A DNA stretch of 64,000 nucleotides, from assembly GCA_022836615.1 (NCBI GenBank), contig MU405269.1, forward strand, positions 62,001 to 126,000, written 5' to 3'. Below are positions 11,663 to 23,439 of the stretch, one piece after another. This DNA comes from Annulohypoxylon bovei var. microspora (taxonomy: Eukaryota > Ascomycota > Sordariomycetes > Xylariales > Hypoxylaceae). The notes beneath the pieces were generated by a model that worked only from the letters and a program-made list of their open reading frames with translations, made no database searches and was not told where the DNA came from. The position numbers and the translations under genes were made by a program. How positions within the stretch are numbered: position 1 is the first letter of the stretch; every line of letters begins with the position of its first letter.

Positions 11663-12320
11663 CTATTTCGGCGGGGGTGTGGCGAAGTTCTTGGTCCACT
11701 CTTTGGCGGTCGCGATGGCCTTGTTCTCGTCCTCCTTCCAGCTCTTAGCGACGTCCGCGGCTAGAGGGTCTTCGGGGTTCGGGGCGCCGAGGAGTGCTTG
11801 GATCGATAGGAGGATGGTTCGGATTTGCAGGGCTGGGGACCAGTTGTCTGAGAATGGGAGTGTTAATAGATATCAGAAACGGTAGACGGAATGTGATTTT
11901 AGGGGATGGCTCACTCTTAAGAACGTCGAGGCAAATGCGTCCTAGCTTGTCAACGTTGGGGTGGTAGATCTTGGTTAAGAAGCGGATCTTAGGCGGGACC
12001 ATCGGGTAGTCATCTGTCAGGAACAACTCGAGCTTGAAGACACCTCCTGCAATAGACAAACGCTGCGTTAATAGGCCTATCATGGCGGTACTTAAGCGGG
12101 ATAATATGGCTACGCACCTTCGTACGGCGATCCCGAGGGGCCGTGGATCTCGACGTCGAAATATCTCAAGTTATCCTCGTGAGGAACCGCGCTGATACCG
12201 GGGACCCTGCGATCATTTAATTAGATCTCCAAGCTCCTATCGAATGTATCTCTCTATATCTTACGGTTCAGTCATGAGACGTTCCGTCTCCTTCACAATG
12301 CGCTTTGGCAATGCTGCCAT
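11663..12320 (-). CDS. ubc13: Ubiquitin-conjugating enzyme E2 Ubc13
   Basis: Ubc13 pairs with the inactive E2 variant Mms2 to build K63-linked ubiquitin chains in error-free DNA damage tolerance. Four exons, 12320..12265, 12206..12118, 12046..11915 and 11847..11663, with introns of 58, 71 and 67 nt, give 153 aa, the family length. The protein starts MAALPKRIVKETERLM. The HPN motif has its Asn at residue 79 and the catalytic Cys is residue 87 in GRICLDVL, the position seen in Ubc13 of other species. The last exon carries NNWSPALQIRTILLSIQALL and then the ALLGAPNP loop that contacts RING ligases. The tail ends in a short Pro-rich extension. Its start faces that of the WDR59-like gene across about 1.25 kb. 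Confidence 0.96.
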
Positions 12321-13577
12321 TTTGGTGTTTGATTTAGAAGTTGGTGATGTGGGAAGATGGGAAGAAAAAAAGAAAGACAAGAAGATTTGAGATCTATTCA
12401 AGGCAGAAGAATCTAGCTATGAGCTGTAGCCTTGGCTCGGTAAAGAATGGATTCGGATTCGGAACTATTGCCAGTGAGGCTAAGAATGCGACGAGTTGAA
12501 AACAAGCGCTGGCGTTTCACGGTGGTAATCGGTCGGTCTTTGCAACGGTGGGGAAGCAAAGCAACTTCAAGATGTTACTGCTGGTGGAAGGGAATACGAA
12601 ACGATAGACAACGACTTTCGAAATAGAAAGTCTTTAAAGTGTATTTATTTCAAGACAAGATCACGTTAAATAAAGTCTCTAACATGAGGTAGACTAAATT
12701 TAGTTTATTAACTGAGAGAAGTTGCAACTTAGACAGACTTAAACTTAGACAAACACAAGTCAGGTGGGATGTCTCTAGACTCCTTACGATAAGAGATTCA
12801 CTGCAGTAGTGGTCTTTCCAAGATTCCTGCCCCTCATTCAGCGGGGATAGATATTTCCACACCGAGTGATAGAGTCCTTGGAAACATTGGATTGAATGCA
12901 AGCACGTTACTTCTTAGCGTCACATGCATAGAATTTCTCTAGAATTTTTTATTGTTAATTTATAGGTATTAATTCATATATTCAGCTATGGATCATATGA
13001 AGCTACTTTCATTAACTTAGAACTCGTGAAGAATGTTGGGAAATGTATGTTTTGTTAGGCTAATAGATTGTACTCATACACCAAAGTCATGTGAGAAGTT
13101 ACTTAGAGGTTACTTAGAGAATAAACCAATCATCACCTGGCACATTCTCTATTATGTAATCAAGATCCGACACTAAATCTGAGACTGCACCTCGATAGCG
13201 AATCGTGACTTCCAGCACACTGGCACCATCCGGGTTGTCCTATAGGATGACGCACTATCCAAAGTCTTCCCTACGAACCTTCTTACATAAATTTCATATA
13301 GCCCTGATTTTCCAATGTATTAATGAGCCTCAATGATGTTTTCTCGAATCTACGTTTATTAATATATCTATCTACATTCTACCTACCTTATCTCCTTCAT
13401 CTACAGACGCGACTAGTAATCTGGTAATCTAATAGACTCAATGAGCAGTCAAATCGAGCTCACTTACTAATTGAAAGAATGAGCGAATGAGCGAAGGATG
13501 GGCCGTGGCGTCATGCGAAATTCATCGATAATTCGATGTTCTAAGAGAGCTCATACGCTCTCACGAATTCATCAGTT
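12321..13577. other. Divergent intergenic region
   Basis: This is the shared upstream region of ubc13 (minus) and the WDR59-like gene (plus). The middle (12600-13450) is AT-rich. The 83-residue minus-strand frame at 12650-12901 has no motif and I reject it. No RNA gene was recognised. Confidence 0.55.
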
Positions 13578-16500
13578 ATGCCTTCAACTTTCGATCACCT
13601 AGATCCGTCCAAGAAAGGGAAGCCTATTAAATCTGCGTACGATAGTGATACTTTCGATGCCAACGTCACTATCCATGTTGATGGGCTTGTTGGATCGGCT
13701 ACTATATCGCCATGTGGTCGCGACGTAGCCCTTGCATCGTAAGTCAAAAGCGCCATACTCGCACTGTAATATATGCTCACAATATCAAAAGCCCTGAAGG
13801 TCTGGCCATTATCGATCTTGATTCTCCCTACAGTCCTCCGCGTCGGTTAAGTAGCCACGGATTGCCGTGGCTTGTCGTTGATGTGCAGTGGTCGCCTTTC
13901 GCAGCCCGAGATTACTGGGTGGCATCGACGGCGAACCATCGCTGTCTAGTTTGGAATTTAAATCTAAGAGAAGATTCCGCCACCGGTGCAATTGAGCATT
14001 CTCTTCAGGGCCATAGTAGGGCTATCACGGATGTCAATTTCTCGGCCCACCACCCGGATATTCTCGCCACCTGTGCAGTCGATGGTTTCGTGCATTGCTG
14101 GGACCTGCGGAGACCTAAGCAACCCGTCTTAACTTTTAGCGATTGGTTTGCTGGTGCTACCCAGGTCAAATACAATCGCCAGGACCCCCACGTGCTTGCT
14201 TCATCCCACGACAGATGGCTTCACATTTGGGATGAAAGGAAACCCTCTGCTCCTCTCAAATCCATCAGCGCCCACACTTCTAAGATCTACGGTCTCGATT
14301 GGAATCGCTCTGAATCGACAAAAATCGTTACCTGCTCCTTGGATAAGAGCATCAAGTTCTGGGATTATAGTGAGTCTGATGAGGCAGAACGGATTATTCG
14401 GACAGATTTCCCTGTCTGGCGCGCTCGCCATGCTCCTTTCGGTTGGGGCTTGCTAGCTATGCCTCAAAATGACCCTGGGAATCTTTATTTGTACGATGTT
14501 CGCCGTGCTGAAGGGGAAGCCTTAGACCATGCTGTTAACCCGCACAATATTTTCCCTGGCCATGGAAACCATAAGGTGAAAGAATTCTTATGGAGGTCTC
14601 GTGGGTCAATCTCAGATGAAGGGTCAGACAATCGGGAATTCCAGCTTGTATCATGGGGCGAAGACAATGAGTTGCGTCTTCACAGAGTTGATCAGCCAAC
14701 CCTGGAATCCATTGGGCATGTAAAAGGTGGGCCGGCCCCGAATATTAACATTACGAGGAAGGGAGCCGCATATAAGACTTATCGAGCCATTGACGACCAT
14801 GCAAGTAGAGACAAGAGGACACCCACTATGAGCGACCCCCGTCCCGGTAGTGGGGGAAGTCACTTCTCCCGTAGTGCTCTCACTATGGGAATGCAGACTA
14901 TGTCATCACATTATCCGCGCTCAGGCGGCGGGGTCCCAAGCTGGAAGGGGCCATCTATGAAAGCAAAATCTGCTACAGGAAGAATAGTTGATCGAAGCCT
15001 AGACCAGCTTGGTTGGATGAAAGGTATTACAATGAGCAAGAAGTCAGGGCTCATTGGACCGCCTCAAAGAAAAGAATCCAGAGACTCTACCATGTTTGGG
15101 CATAACTTTCATGATGAGCACTGGGGAGAGCCAGAAACGCTACAAGAGGAGATTGTCCGTGTCAGCCAGCAGATGCCGAACGTCAAATTTGACAATGTGG
15201 ATATGGAATCCCTGACTATAAAGGCATCTCTAAAAGGCCCCTGGGGCGCAGAGGGTGATACTATTTATATCAAAGTCACGGTGGACATTCCTAGACATTA
15301 TCCGAAATCAAGATCACCGAGATTCATCGTCGAGAAGACGGCATTGATGGCAGACCAGACGCATAAGAAGCTTGATCAGGAAATCCATCAATTGGTAAGC
15401 CAATTCTCGAAAAAGCGGCAAAATTGCCTCGAGGTTGCTTTTAGCTACCTTCTTGGAGAAGTCGACCTCTCCAGTAGCGACTCACTCTTCAAGAATGTTA
15501 AGGACCTTGACGATGACTTAGGTGGACTTGCCGATGAAAGCTCAAGCGAGGAGGAAGACACCGATATTCCCGCGGGCGGCTCCGCAACTATGTCCCAAGA
15601 GTTGACCGCGAGCACCGAGCTAGATGCTACACTTGCGCCAACTAATCGGCCTACCATACCACCAATGCCACGCTTATGCGGCTGTCGGTTTTCGAATGAT
15701 GGTAGATTAGTTTGCTTCTTCCCAACCAAGGAAGAGAAAGCTAGGGTTTCCTTTTTCGCTGCTAGTGACACTTACAGGGAGCGCCCAAAGGGGGAACCCA
15801 GTTTTGCAGGATTTGGTAGACTTCAACAGGAGTCGTCAGCTCCGAGAAATAGGTATACAAATGACGATATTTCTGCAACCGAGGACCAATCCGAGTCCGA
15901 CGAGGGAGAAGAATCCTCTAGCTCGAGTGACTCGGAAACTACATATATGCACAAAATAAATATGTGGTATCTACCAGGTCGGCGTTTCAGAAAGACATTC
16001 AGCGGAAGTTATTCCATGCATTCAAGCGGTGGAGGAACCGGCATTGGCACGGGCACTGGTACTGGCACTAGTAGGCGTCGTCCAGGTAAACCCAAAAACA
16101 TCATATCCATTTATAATGTTGCCAACGAACTGCCTTCTAAGCAGGAGTTTGCTCGCGAATATTGCATCTTTGGGGATGGCCCAGACGTGTGTAAACAAAA
16201 TGCTGCTATAGCAGAGAAATATGGTCGATCCGATCTAGTGGACGTTTGGAACTATGCAGCATTATTGCTTCGAAAGGATATTCCCCTCGAGCTCCTAGGG
16301 AACGGCCAAGGCAATGAGTCAATACTTGTCATTGCCAGAGACGCAATTTCTTGTTTTGGTGGTAACAGACCGTCATCTAAAGATTCCGATACTACTTCAC
16401 TTACAGGTCGAGTTAAGTGGGGACATCATCCCCTCGCAAAGGATTTGATCGATGACCTTTTCTACTATTTCGAAAAGATGGCCGATGTGCAGATGCTTGC

Positions 16501-18118
16501 TATGCTTTCGTGTATCTTTAGCGAATCGACCACTGAGGATAGCGTTGCCTATGCGGAATCCCACCTCACTCAGCCAGAAACGCCACTTCCCATGAAAGCG
16601 CCGGCATTTTCGTTGGACTATTTCCCTACGGACCACTCGCTTTGGCATCCAGGTTTTAACCATAAGAGCCAAGCAAACTCAGCAATTTCTACACCTAAGA
16701 CGTTGCATACACCTATCAACCCACCCGGTTCATACGGGTCTGAGGAAGTAACATGGGGCGGTGATCCAAAATCCAACTCTTACTCCTGCGGAGAGACGCC
16801 CCCGACAACGACGCCGCGAGAACCCGACGGCGATCTGACCCAGAGCTTAGCTACATCGCCTGATAACAGATTATTGACTCGCGCTAATACTGCCTTATCT
16901 GCGGGCTTGGCTAGTTTTCCCAGGGCTTTTCAAAGTGTTGCGTCGACGTCTCCTCCTAGCCGAAAACGCCCCAGTCCTGGAGAGACATTCCTTTCTAACC
17001 TTGCTCCAACTAACATCACCTGGGGCGGCTCAACTATTCTTGGGCCCGCATCTGAACCGTCTGGCACCGCACGCAACTCGTACTCTGATGATGAGATGCG
17101 AAATGACGATAATCTACAGCTCATATGTTATGATATATCTGTGGATATGGAGGACCAATCTATATTTGACGATGATGGCTGGCTTGGTGTCCCCTTCCTC
17201 GAGCCTTCTCGCTACGCTATACATGCGAGCTATCGTCATGCATACGCGGAGATGCTACAGATGTGGGACCAACCTTTGTCCCGCCTTGAGATCTTAAAAT
17301 TCAATGTCCTCAAAGAGGATCCTTCCGCCCCTCAGGCAACTAATTTTACGGGTTCGGGAACTGCCAGCTTCCACGATTCGTATCACAGCGCGGAGAATCT
17401 GAGCCACAGCTCGCGTTCACATGGAGCTACTTCACCTATCGTGTTGGGCAAGAAGGAGCTGTTACAATCACTGATCTCGTCTGACCGCGGAATCGATGTA
17501 ACGGGTATCTGTCGTGTGCACGAGACCCATCTTGATCCTGTGAGGCAGACCCACGCTAGTGCGACGTTTGGTGGCGCAGTAGGTACCTGTGATCGCTGCA
17601 AGCGCACGCAGATGCAACTCTTCTGCGTGTTCTGCAACGAGCCGATCGATGCCCTCTACCCCCCTTGCCTATCATGCGGCTGTGCTAGCCACGACGCTTG
17701 CATAGCTGAATGGCACGAAGCGGGCGAAACCGAATGCCCGGCCGGTGACGAATGCGACTGCGTCGAGGAAGCGAACAGCGGCCAAGTAGAGACGTGGGCC
17801 GCGATGATGGGGGCTCTTCGACAAGGAAAGATCCGGAAGCCGTCGGATGGAAATGGAGAAGACCTCCGTAGACTAGCTACTGAGAAGCGCGGCTCTATCG
17901 GGCACCTCGACTGGGAAAACGTGGCCAGCGGCGCGCACATACCCCTCGTGGACGGGCAGGGGAAACCTTTGCTGGACCAGTCGCAGCTGTTCCAGAACCC
18001 GATGTCGGCTGCTAGGATCAGCCTCGGGAACAAGCTCAGGAAGTCGGCGGGCACCTGGGGGAGCACAACGTCGTTGAGGAAAAAGTCCGGGGGCGCGGGA
18101 CCAAACGGTAGGAGGTGA
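13578..18118 (+). CDS. mtc5: WDR59/Mtc5-like GATOR2 (SEACAT) subunit
   Basis: WDR59 (yeast Mtc5/Sea3) belongs to the vacuole-associated GATOR2/SEACAT complex that relieves inhibition of TORC1 by GATOR1. Exons are 13578..13738 and 13792..18118, joined across a 53-nt intron (GTAAGT donor), giving 1495 aa. The splice restores VALASPEGLAIIDLDSP; an in-frame ATG at 13712 lies inside exon 1 and is not the start. Layout: WD40 repeats (about 50-350), an RWD domain (about 500-600), acidic and Ser-rich linkers, and a C-terminal zinc-binding RING-like module (about 1319-1375) starting CDRCKRTQMQLFCVFC and continuing with CLSCGCASHDACIAEW. That WD40-RWD-RING order is the WDR59 layout. A short Gly-Thr repeat (about 805-815) is encoded by GGCACT-like repeats. 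WDR24 has a similar fold order but lacks the RWD, so WDR59 is preferred. Confidence 0.88.
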
Positions 18119-18818
18119 GCTGTGGTTAGGCTTGGGGGGTTGTATGGATAAGGTGTATGGGTATAAGTGCGAAAAGGGGGAATGTATTTAGGTGCAATGT
18201 ACTTGTTTGCCGTGGGAAGCCGGAGTTAAGGATTTAAGGGGTATTTGCATGTAAAATCTGAGTTGACTCCCACTTGTTAGCATCTCATGAATTGTGGTTG
18301 ATTTCGATTCGAGTTTCATGAATTATGAGTGTAGTTCATGGGCCACCTCACATCTTAATGAAGAGTGTTGGTGTCCGATATATAACGCCCACGATAATAT
18401 TTTACTTCTCAAATAGTATTCGGCGCCAGATCACATCAACACTCCCTTTCTATATTTGGGAAAACTTGAATTGGTTAATGACCAAACATTTAACTTTTAA
18501 CATACTTAGTCCTCCGCAGACTTGCAAAATCTCTTTCGGTTTTAGCTGTACTTCTCGTCCATTTAGTGGACTTTTCTTGCTCCTTTTCTTTTCCGGACGC
18601 AGCGGAGCCAACTAGCACTTATCCCCGCCCCCTTTTTTCAGCCTTCTCTCTTTTCCGACCCCCTTTTTAAAGGAAGCTCAGCTTCCTAACCGACCAAAAC
18701 CAAAAAAAACTAACACGCCACACTCCTTTCATAACCCCTGATCTTCGTACAGCCCACCGTCAAAGTCGCACCAACCCGTTTCCCCTTAAGCTCCTAGGTT
18801 TGAATAGTTGCAGGTAGC
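18119..18818. other. Convergent intergenic region
   Basis: This separates the 3' ends of the WDR59-like gene (plus) and the small secreted-protein gene (minus). It has a pyrimidine-rich plus strand near 18600-18670 and an A-rich run near 18700, and no supported gene. Confidence 0.5.
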
Positions 18819-19170
18819 CTAACAGTGGCACATCTGGACACAGCGGCTGGTCGGGTCGGCGTGGCAGCTGACCTGGCCATCGGAGCTGCACGTGCACAGG
18901 TCCTGGCACGGCGTGTCGAGGCCGCCCGCGCACGACATGCGGCGGAACAGGCGGCCGGGCTCGGCGTTGGGGAGCGCGGAGGCTGACGCCGTGGCGGCGG
19001 CGAGGAAGAGGGGGAGGAGTGTGAACTATATAGGTAGGTAGGTACATATGTAAGTGTTTGGGTTGGTTTGGTTGTAGGTTACGGAGAATGGGAGGGATGG
19101 GAGGATAGTGGAAATCGATGGTAATCTATAGCTACCTAGGTAGGGATGGGGGGGTGAGTGTTACCTTCAT
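18819..19170 (-). CDS. Small secreted 8-cysteine protein, undescribed
   Basis: Two exons, 19170..19165 (codons for Met-Lys only) and 19025..18819, flank a 139-nt intron with a GTAACA donor and a TATAG acceptor preceded by CCTA repeats. The 70-aa product begins MKFTLLPLFLAAATASASA, a clear signal peptide, followed by a short pro-segment (about 20-31) ending in Arg-Arg, a Kex2-type site. The remaining 39 residues hold eight cysteines, spaced so as to suggest four disulfides, and the peptide ends in Cys. This pattern is typical of secreted fungal peptides such as effectors, antimicrobial peptides or knottin-like folds. I recognise no family, and nothing in the sequence sets its function. An intron right after the second codon is common in such genes. 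The second exon is GC-rich, unlike the AT-rich flanks. The splice is predicted, not proven. Confidence 0.72.
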
Positions 19171-20469
19171 TTTTGCGAGTTGTCTAACGGGGGTCACTCT
19201 TTTTTATTGACGTGTAGTCGGGTTACTGCTAATCGTCTCTTACGATCCGCGTCTTGCTCGTAGTCTTCGTATGCAAGGCGTATTGCGTGTAAGTGCTTGG
19301 GATGAAACGCAATAAAGGTTGACAATCACGAAATATGAATTAGGCACGCAGGAGTCTATTTAACCTACTAACAAGCGAGAGTTTAAATCGAGATTTAGAT
19401 ACCCTACCTAGGTACGCAGGCAGGTACGTTAGATATGTAGGCAGCGACTTCCGCCTCTGATCTGGTCTGACCTTACATCAGCCTTCTCTCATCACATCCT
19501 ATCCTGCCTTCCTAGGTAACCCTCGTGCATGTTTGACACTAGCAGCGCCTCGTTGGGAAATATGCTCGATGCGGAAAGAGGAAGTGATATCGGTCATTCC
19601 ATTGCACAATCGACGTTCTAATCGACCAAGTTACCTTAGGCAGTGTAACCCGGAGCATCCCTACGGACTTAAGACTTGAGGGTTTGGTGTTGGGACTTGG
19701 GAGTTGGGATATAGGTATTCACTTTATCCGGGAGGGCGGATACGATGTTGCAACGAACAGATCATCGGTGTTTGTTTAAGTACGTCGCAGATACGGCGCT
19801 GTCACTCGCAATTTTACATGAGACCCTTCACCAATGATATAGGCTAACATACCTACCTAGTCTACAAGTTATCATATTCCTCCATAGGAGTGCTCTCGTT
19901 TGACACCCTATATTTCACACATTCGCCTATTACGTCTGAGTAGAAGAGTGAAACGGCACTGCCTATAAGCACCACAAATCAAGTCATAGGGTACAATTTC
20001 TAGTGAAAATTGAGGAACACAAACTGGTACCACTTAATTCGAGAAACTCGAATGTGATGAAAATGGAATCCTTCGTCGGATGAAACAATCAGCAGATACC
20101 CTTCCTGTCCAAATGCTGCGGAGGAAGTCAGAATGACGTTGGATGATCGTCAATCCTTCGCTTTAGGCAATTGAGAACAAATTATCTGGAAGGCGCGGAC
20201 TGTCTTTTCAATCCCCGGCTTGGCATCGTATAGCATTGCCCAATCGATCGGATATATCGCAACATCTGATTATACTACCCCTTTTTTATCCTCTGTCATA
20301 CGTTACTAGCTAGTATGTCCCCAGACCTGCCAGATCACTCAATTATAGTCTGAGTTGAGTTCTTCTGGGCAGCATACCTGTGTTTAGGATAGGGTTACCC
20401 CGGATCCTAACACGTAGGTATACTCAACCTTCTCCTCAAGAATTTCCTCAAAGAACTCGCACAGAACAT
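19171..20469. other. Intergenic region
   Basis: This covers the promoter of the small secreted-protein gene (its right neighbour, glutamate decarboxylase, ends at 20470). It contains several TAGGTA/TACCTA words (19410-19440, 19850) and no supported gene or RNA. Confidence 0.5.
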
Positions 20470-22314
20470 TCAACATACACTCCTATGAATACCTTCCGCT
20501 AGTCTTGCCACCTTCTCCTCGACTCCCTTCGCATCCCCGCGGGGTCTGCTATCTCCCGCCGGTTTCTGCTTCTGTAGAATCGACAAGTCTACCTCGTCAT
20601 TATCGATCAGGGTCTGCGTAACAGACACTAGATCCGCAATGAGCCGATCTAAAAGGTCCAGGCTCATGGATTCGCGTATAACAACTCTTAGGATCTCGGT
20701 CTTGTCCTCTGTAGGCGGCAGCGCATAGTTAGGTATGATCCACTGCCTTGCGCGCATGAGAAGCGAGATTGACTCTTGCTTGATATGTGGGAACTCTCTC
20801 TTAAACTCGTCCGCGAGCCTGAATGAGACGACCGGTAGGCCCGCTACGTAATCAGCCGAGGTTTCTTCTCCCTCGCCTCCAACGGCATGCTTAGCAGCCG
20901 CGACTACACCAGTAGCCGTAGAGGGACTGCGGTGAATGTCTGAGACGCATGTGTACCATCCCGTAGCTTCGAGGCTCTTGGATAGGAGGCGTGCGTTCCG
21001 GAGACAGTTCTCCATAATCTCCCGGTAACCATCGAAGCCGAGGTGAATTAGGTTATAGTACTGGGCGACTACCTGGGCTCCTGGTCGCGAGAAGTTGAGC
21101 GTGAAGGATTTCTCGGTACCACCTAGGTAGTGCAACTCGAAGATCAGGTGCTGTGGTAGAAACTTCTCATCACGCCAGACGATCCAGCCCACGCCTGCGT
21201 AGACGAGACCGTACTTGTGGCCCGAGACGTTAATAGATTTTACACGCGGGAGCTCGAAGTTCCTTTGATGCGTCAGCAAATATCTATATGGTAAAATGAG
21301 GTTTCTACCTAATCACAGGGTACTCACCACTTCGGCCCACCAGCTTGCGCATGAGTAAACGGCGCGACAAACCCGCCCGACGCTGCATCAACGTGGATCG
21401 GGATATCAACACCTGTCTTCTCCTGGTACTCATCAAGGATTTTGGAAACCTCCTCTACCGGCTCGTAATGACCAGTATACGTACTACCCAAAATAACAAA
21501 CACCCCAATAGTGTTCTCATCCACGTTCTTCCGAACGAGCTCGGGGTTCAGGCGATACTTGCTCTCCTTCGAGACGGGAAGGATACGCGCCTCGACGTCG
21601 AAGTAACGCGCGAACTTCTCGAGGGCGACCTGCGCGTTGGCACCCATGAGGATGTTAGGTTTCGAAGAGTCGAGGCCCTTCGCCTTGCGATCCTCCTGCC
21701 AGCGACGCTTCATAGCCAGGCCGCCGAGGTGGATGGCCTCCGACGAGCCGGTAGTGGCAGATCCGACGGCCTTCTCGCCCTTCTTGGCGCCCCAGAGGTG
21801 AGCGAGAATGCTGACGCAGCGCTCGTGCAGGGACATCATGGCCGGGTACTCGTCGTTGTCTGCTAAATTCTTTGACAGATTCTCCGTCATTAGTTGGTTC
21901 GCGTTCGGTTCCATGTAAGTCCCCACGAAGCTAATACACCGGCTTAGCACTTCTGATACCTACCTAAGTAAGTCTAGTAGATTGGATAGAGAGGTATGGT
22001 CCTACCTGGCAAGATTCAAATTCGGTTTACCGTCAAGGTCTAGCTCGTCGCGGATTAACTGGTACGCTGTATCTGCGGGTGCTCCCTCCTTTGGAATCTG
22101 ATACTTTGGTACGTCTGTTTCACTCGCGTACTTAGTACCATAGGGCGTTAGATGCGAGGTAGTCATCTTCTGTCGAAGCTGTCGGCCATTCTCGGTAAGG
22201 TGAGCATCGTGGAGACGCCCTACGAGCTCCTCCGGGTCAATCTACAAGAAATATCGTTAGTCATTTAGACCATGTGAAGGTGTTACATTTACATACATGA
22301 CGAGCTAAAGACAT
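20470..22314 (-). CDS. gad: Glutamate decarboxylase (PLP dependent)
   Basis: This cytosolic enzyme converts glutamate to GABA and CO2, feeding the GABA shunt and acid or oxidative stress tolerance. Four exons, 22314..22297, 22241..22006, 21930..21328 and 21262..20470, with introns of 55, 75 and 65 nt, give 549 aa. The first exon codes only for MSLARH. The second junction joins PNLNLA to SFVGTYMEPN, the expected family sequence; a GTG-started frame at 21950 is intronic read-through. Family landmarks are GSATTGSSEAIHLGGLAMK, the HVDAASGGF motif whose Asp-266 should pair with the PLP ring nitrogen, and the PLP lysine Lys-302 in INVSGHKYG. The C-terminus is longer than in bacterial GAD and rich in Lys, Glu and Arg. 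Whether it binds calmodulin, as plant GAD does, cannot be judged. It shares its upstream region with the coiled-coil gene. Confidence 0.95.
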
Positions 22315-23439
22315 GGTGGTTTATATGTAAGTCTTGGAGATCTGAGTAGGTAATTAGAAGGTCGGTAATAACTTAAAATCGAAGCCAAGATTTTTTAAGA
22401 TCTTAGTTTCAGATTCAATCAAAATGATGCCCGAATACATTTTATAACTTTATCCTTCAACGATAACTCTTACTCTATTGGAAAGAACTCAGGTAACCAA
22501 CTGTGTTACTATTGACTTGGGAAGGTTGGTTTAACTATGACGAAGGGTGACGTAACTACTTGTAATTCAGAACGAGCTATCCACTAACAACCCAGGGCCC
22601 AGAAAATATCTTGATCACCTTACTAAGGTATAGATATCTACGAATTGGAATAATTCTGTCTGCACGAATTGAAAAATTTCTGTCTGATTAGTTGTTAGTT
22701 ATTGCGTAGTTGCCATGTTAATGTCTAGTATCTCCATGTAGTGGTTGTTACCAATTGCCAGAACCTCTTTATAGGTTAATTGGTGGGGTACGTTCTATAT
22801 AATAACCTCATCCCTTTTCGACTAGCTAAATAACTATGATTACATTTATCAAGCAATCTAGGAATAAGAAGATTTAAAAAGTTTACAATTTTAACTTGCC
22901 TATTAAATTTCGTTAAGCTCATCCTAGGTATGTAGCATCATAAAGAATGCGTCTTAACAAAGAAAGGAAGATCGATCGCAGCTAGGGAGGTCGACCTCTC
23001 AATTGGCAAACCCGAATCTATATACATGGTTCCATGTATCAAGATTCACAATACCAAAGGATTAGTCCAGTCATGCTTCTGCTACTTAGAGCTCGACAAA
23101 GCCAAAGCAACGACCTCCGTTTTCAGCAACTTGATAATGCAGCAAAAGGGAAGTTACCGGATTCGAGTGATCATCATAACCTTTGTCGAAAGAAGCGAGG
23201 CACCGTACCTTTTGTATTGTATCCCAAGAAGCCCTTGGTTAAGTTGATCCTCGTACAAGCGTAGACAAAGGCGCAAGACCCGACGCTACCGAACGCAAAT
23301 TCGCAACCTCGACTTCTTTGTGTCGAGATGTCGACAAAAGTCCTGCTAGGCTCGGACTAGCTTTTTTTACCCCGATAAATGTATTCGTGAATTTCTTATT
23401 CTCCTTTTCTCATCTCGTAAGGGAGCTAATAGCGTCGTC
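22315..23439. other. Divergent promoter region
   Basis: About 1.1 kb between the starts of glutamate decarboxylase (minus) and the coiled-coil protein (plus). The centre (22380-22930) is strongly AT-rich. Two short overlapping plus-strand frames near 23026-23264 have no motif. No RNA gene was recognised. Confidence 0.55.
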
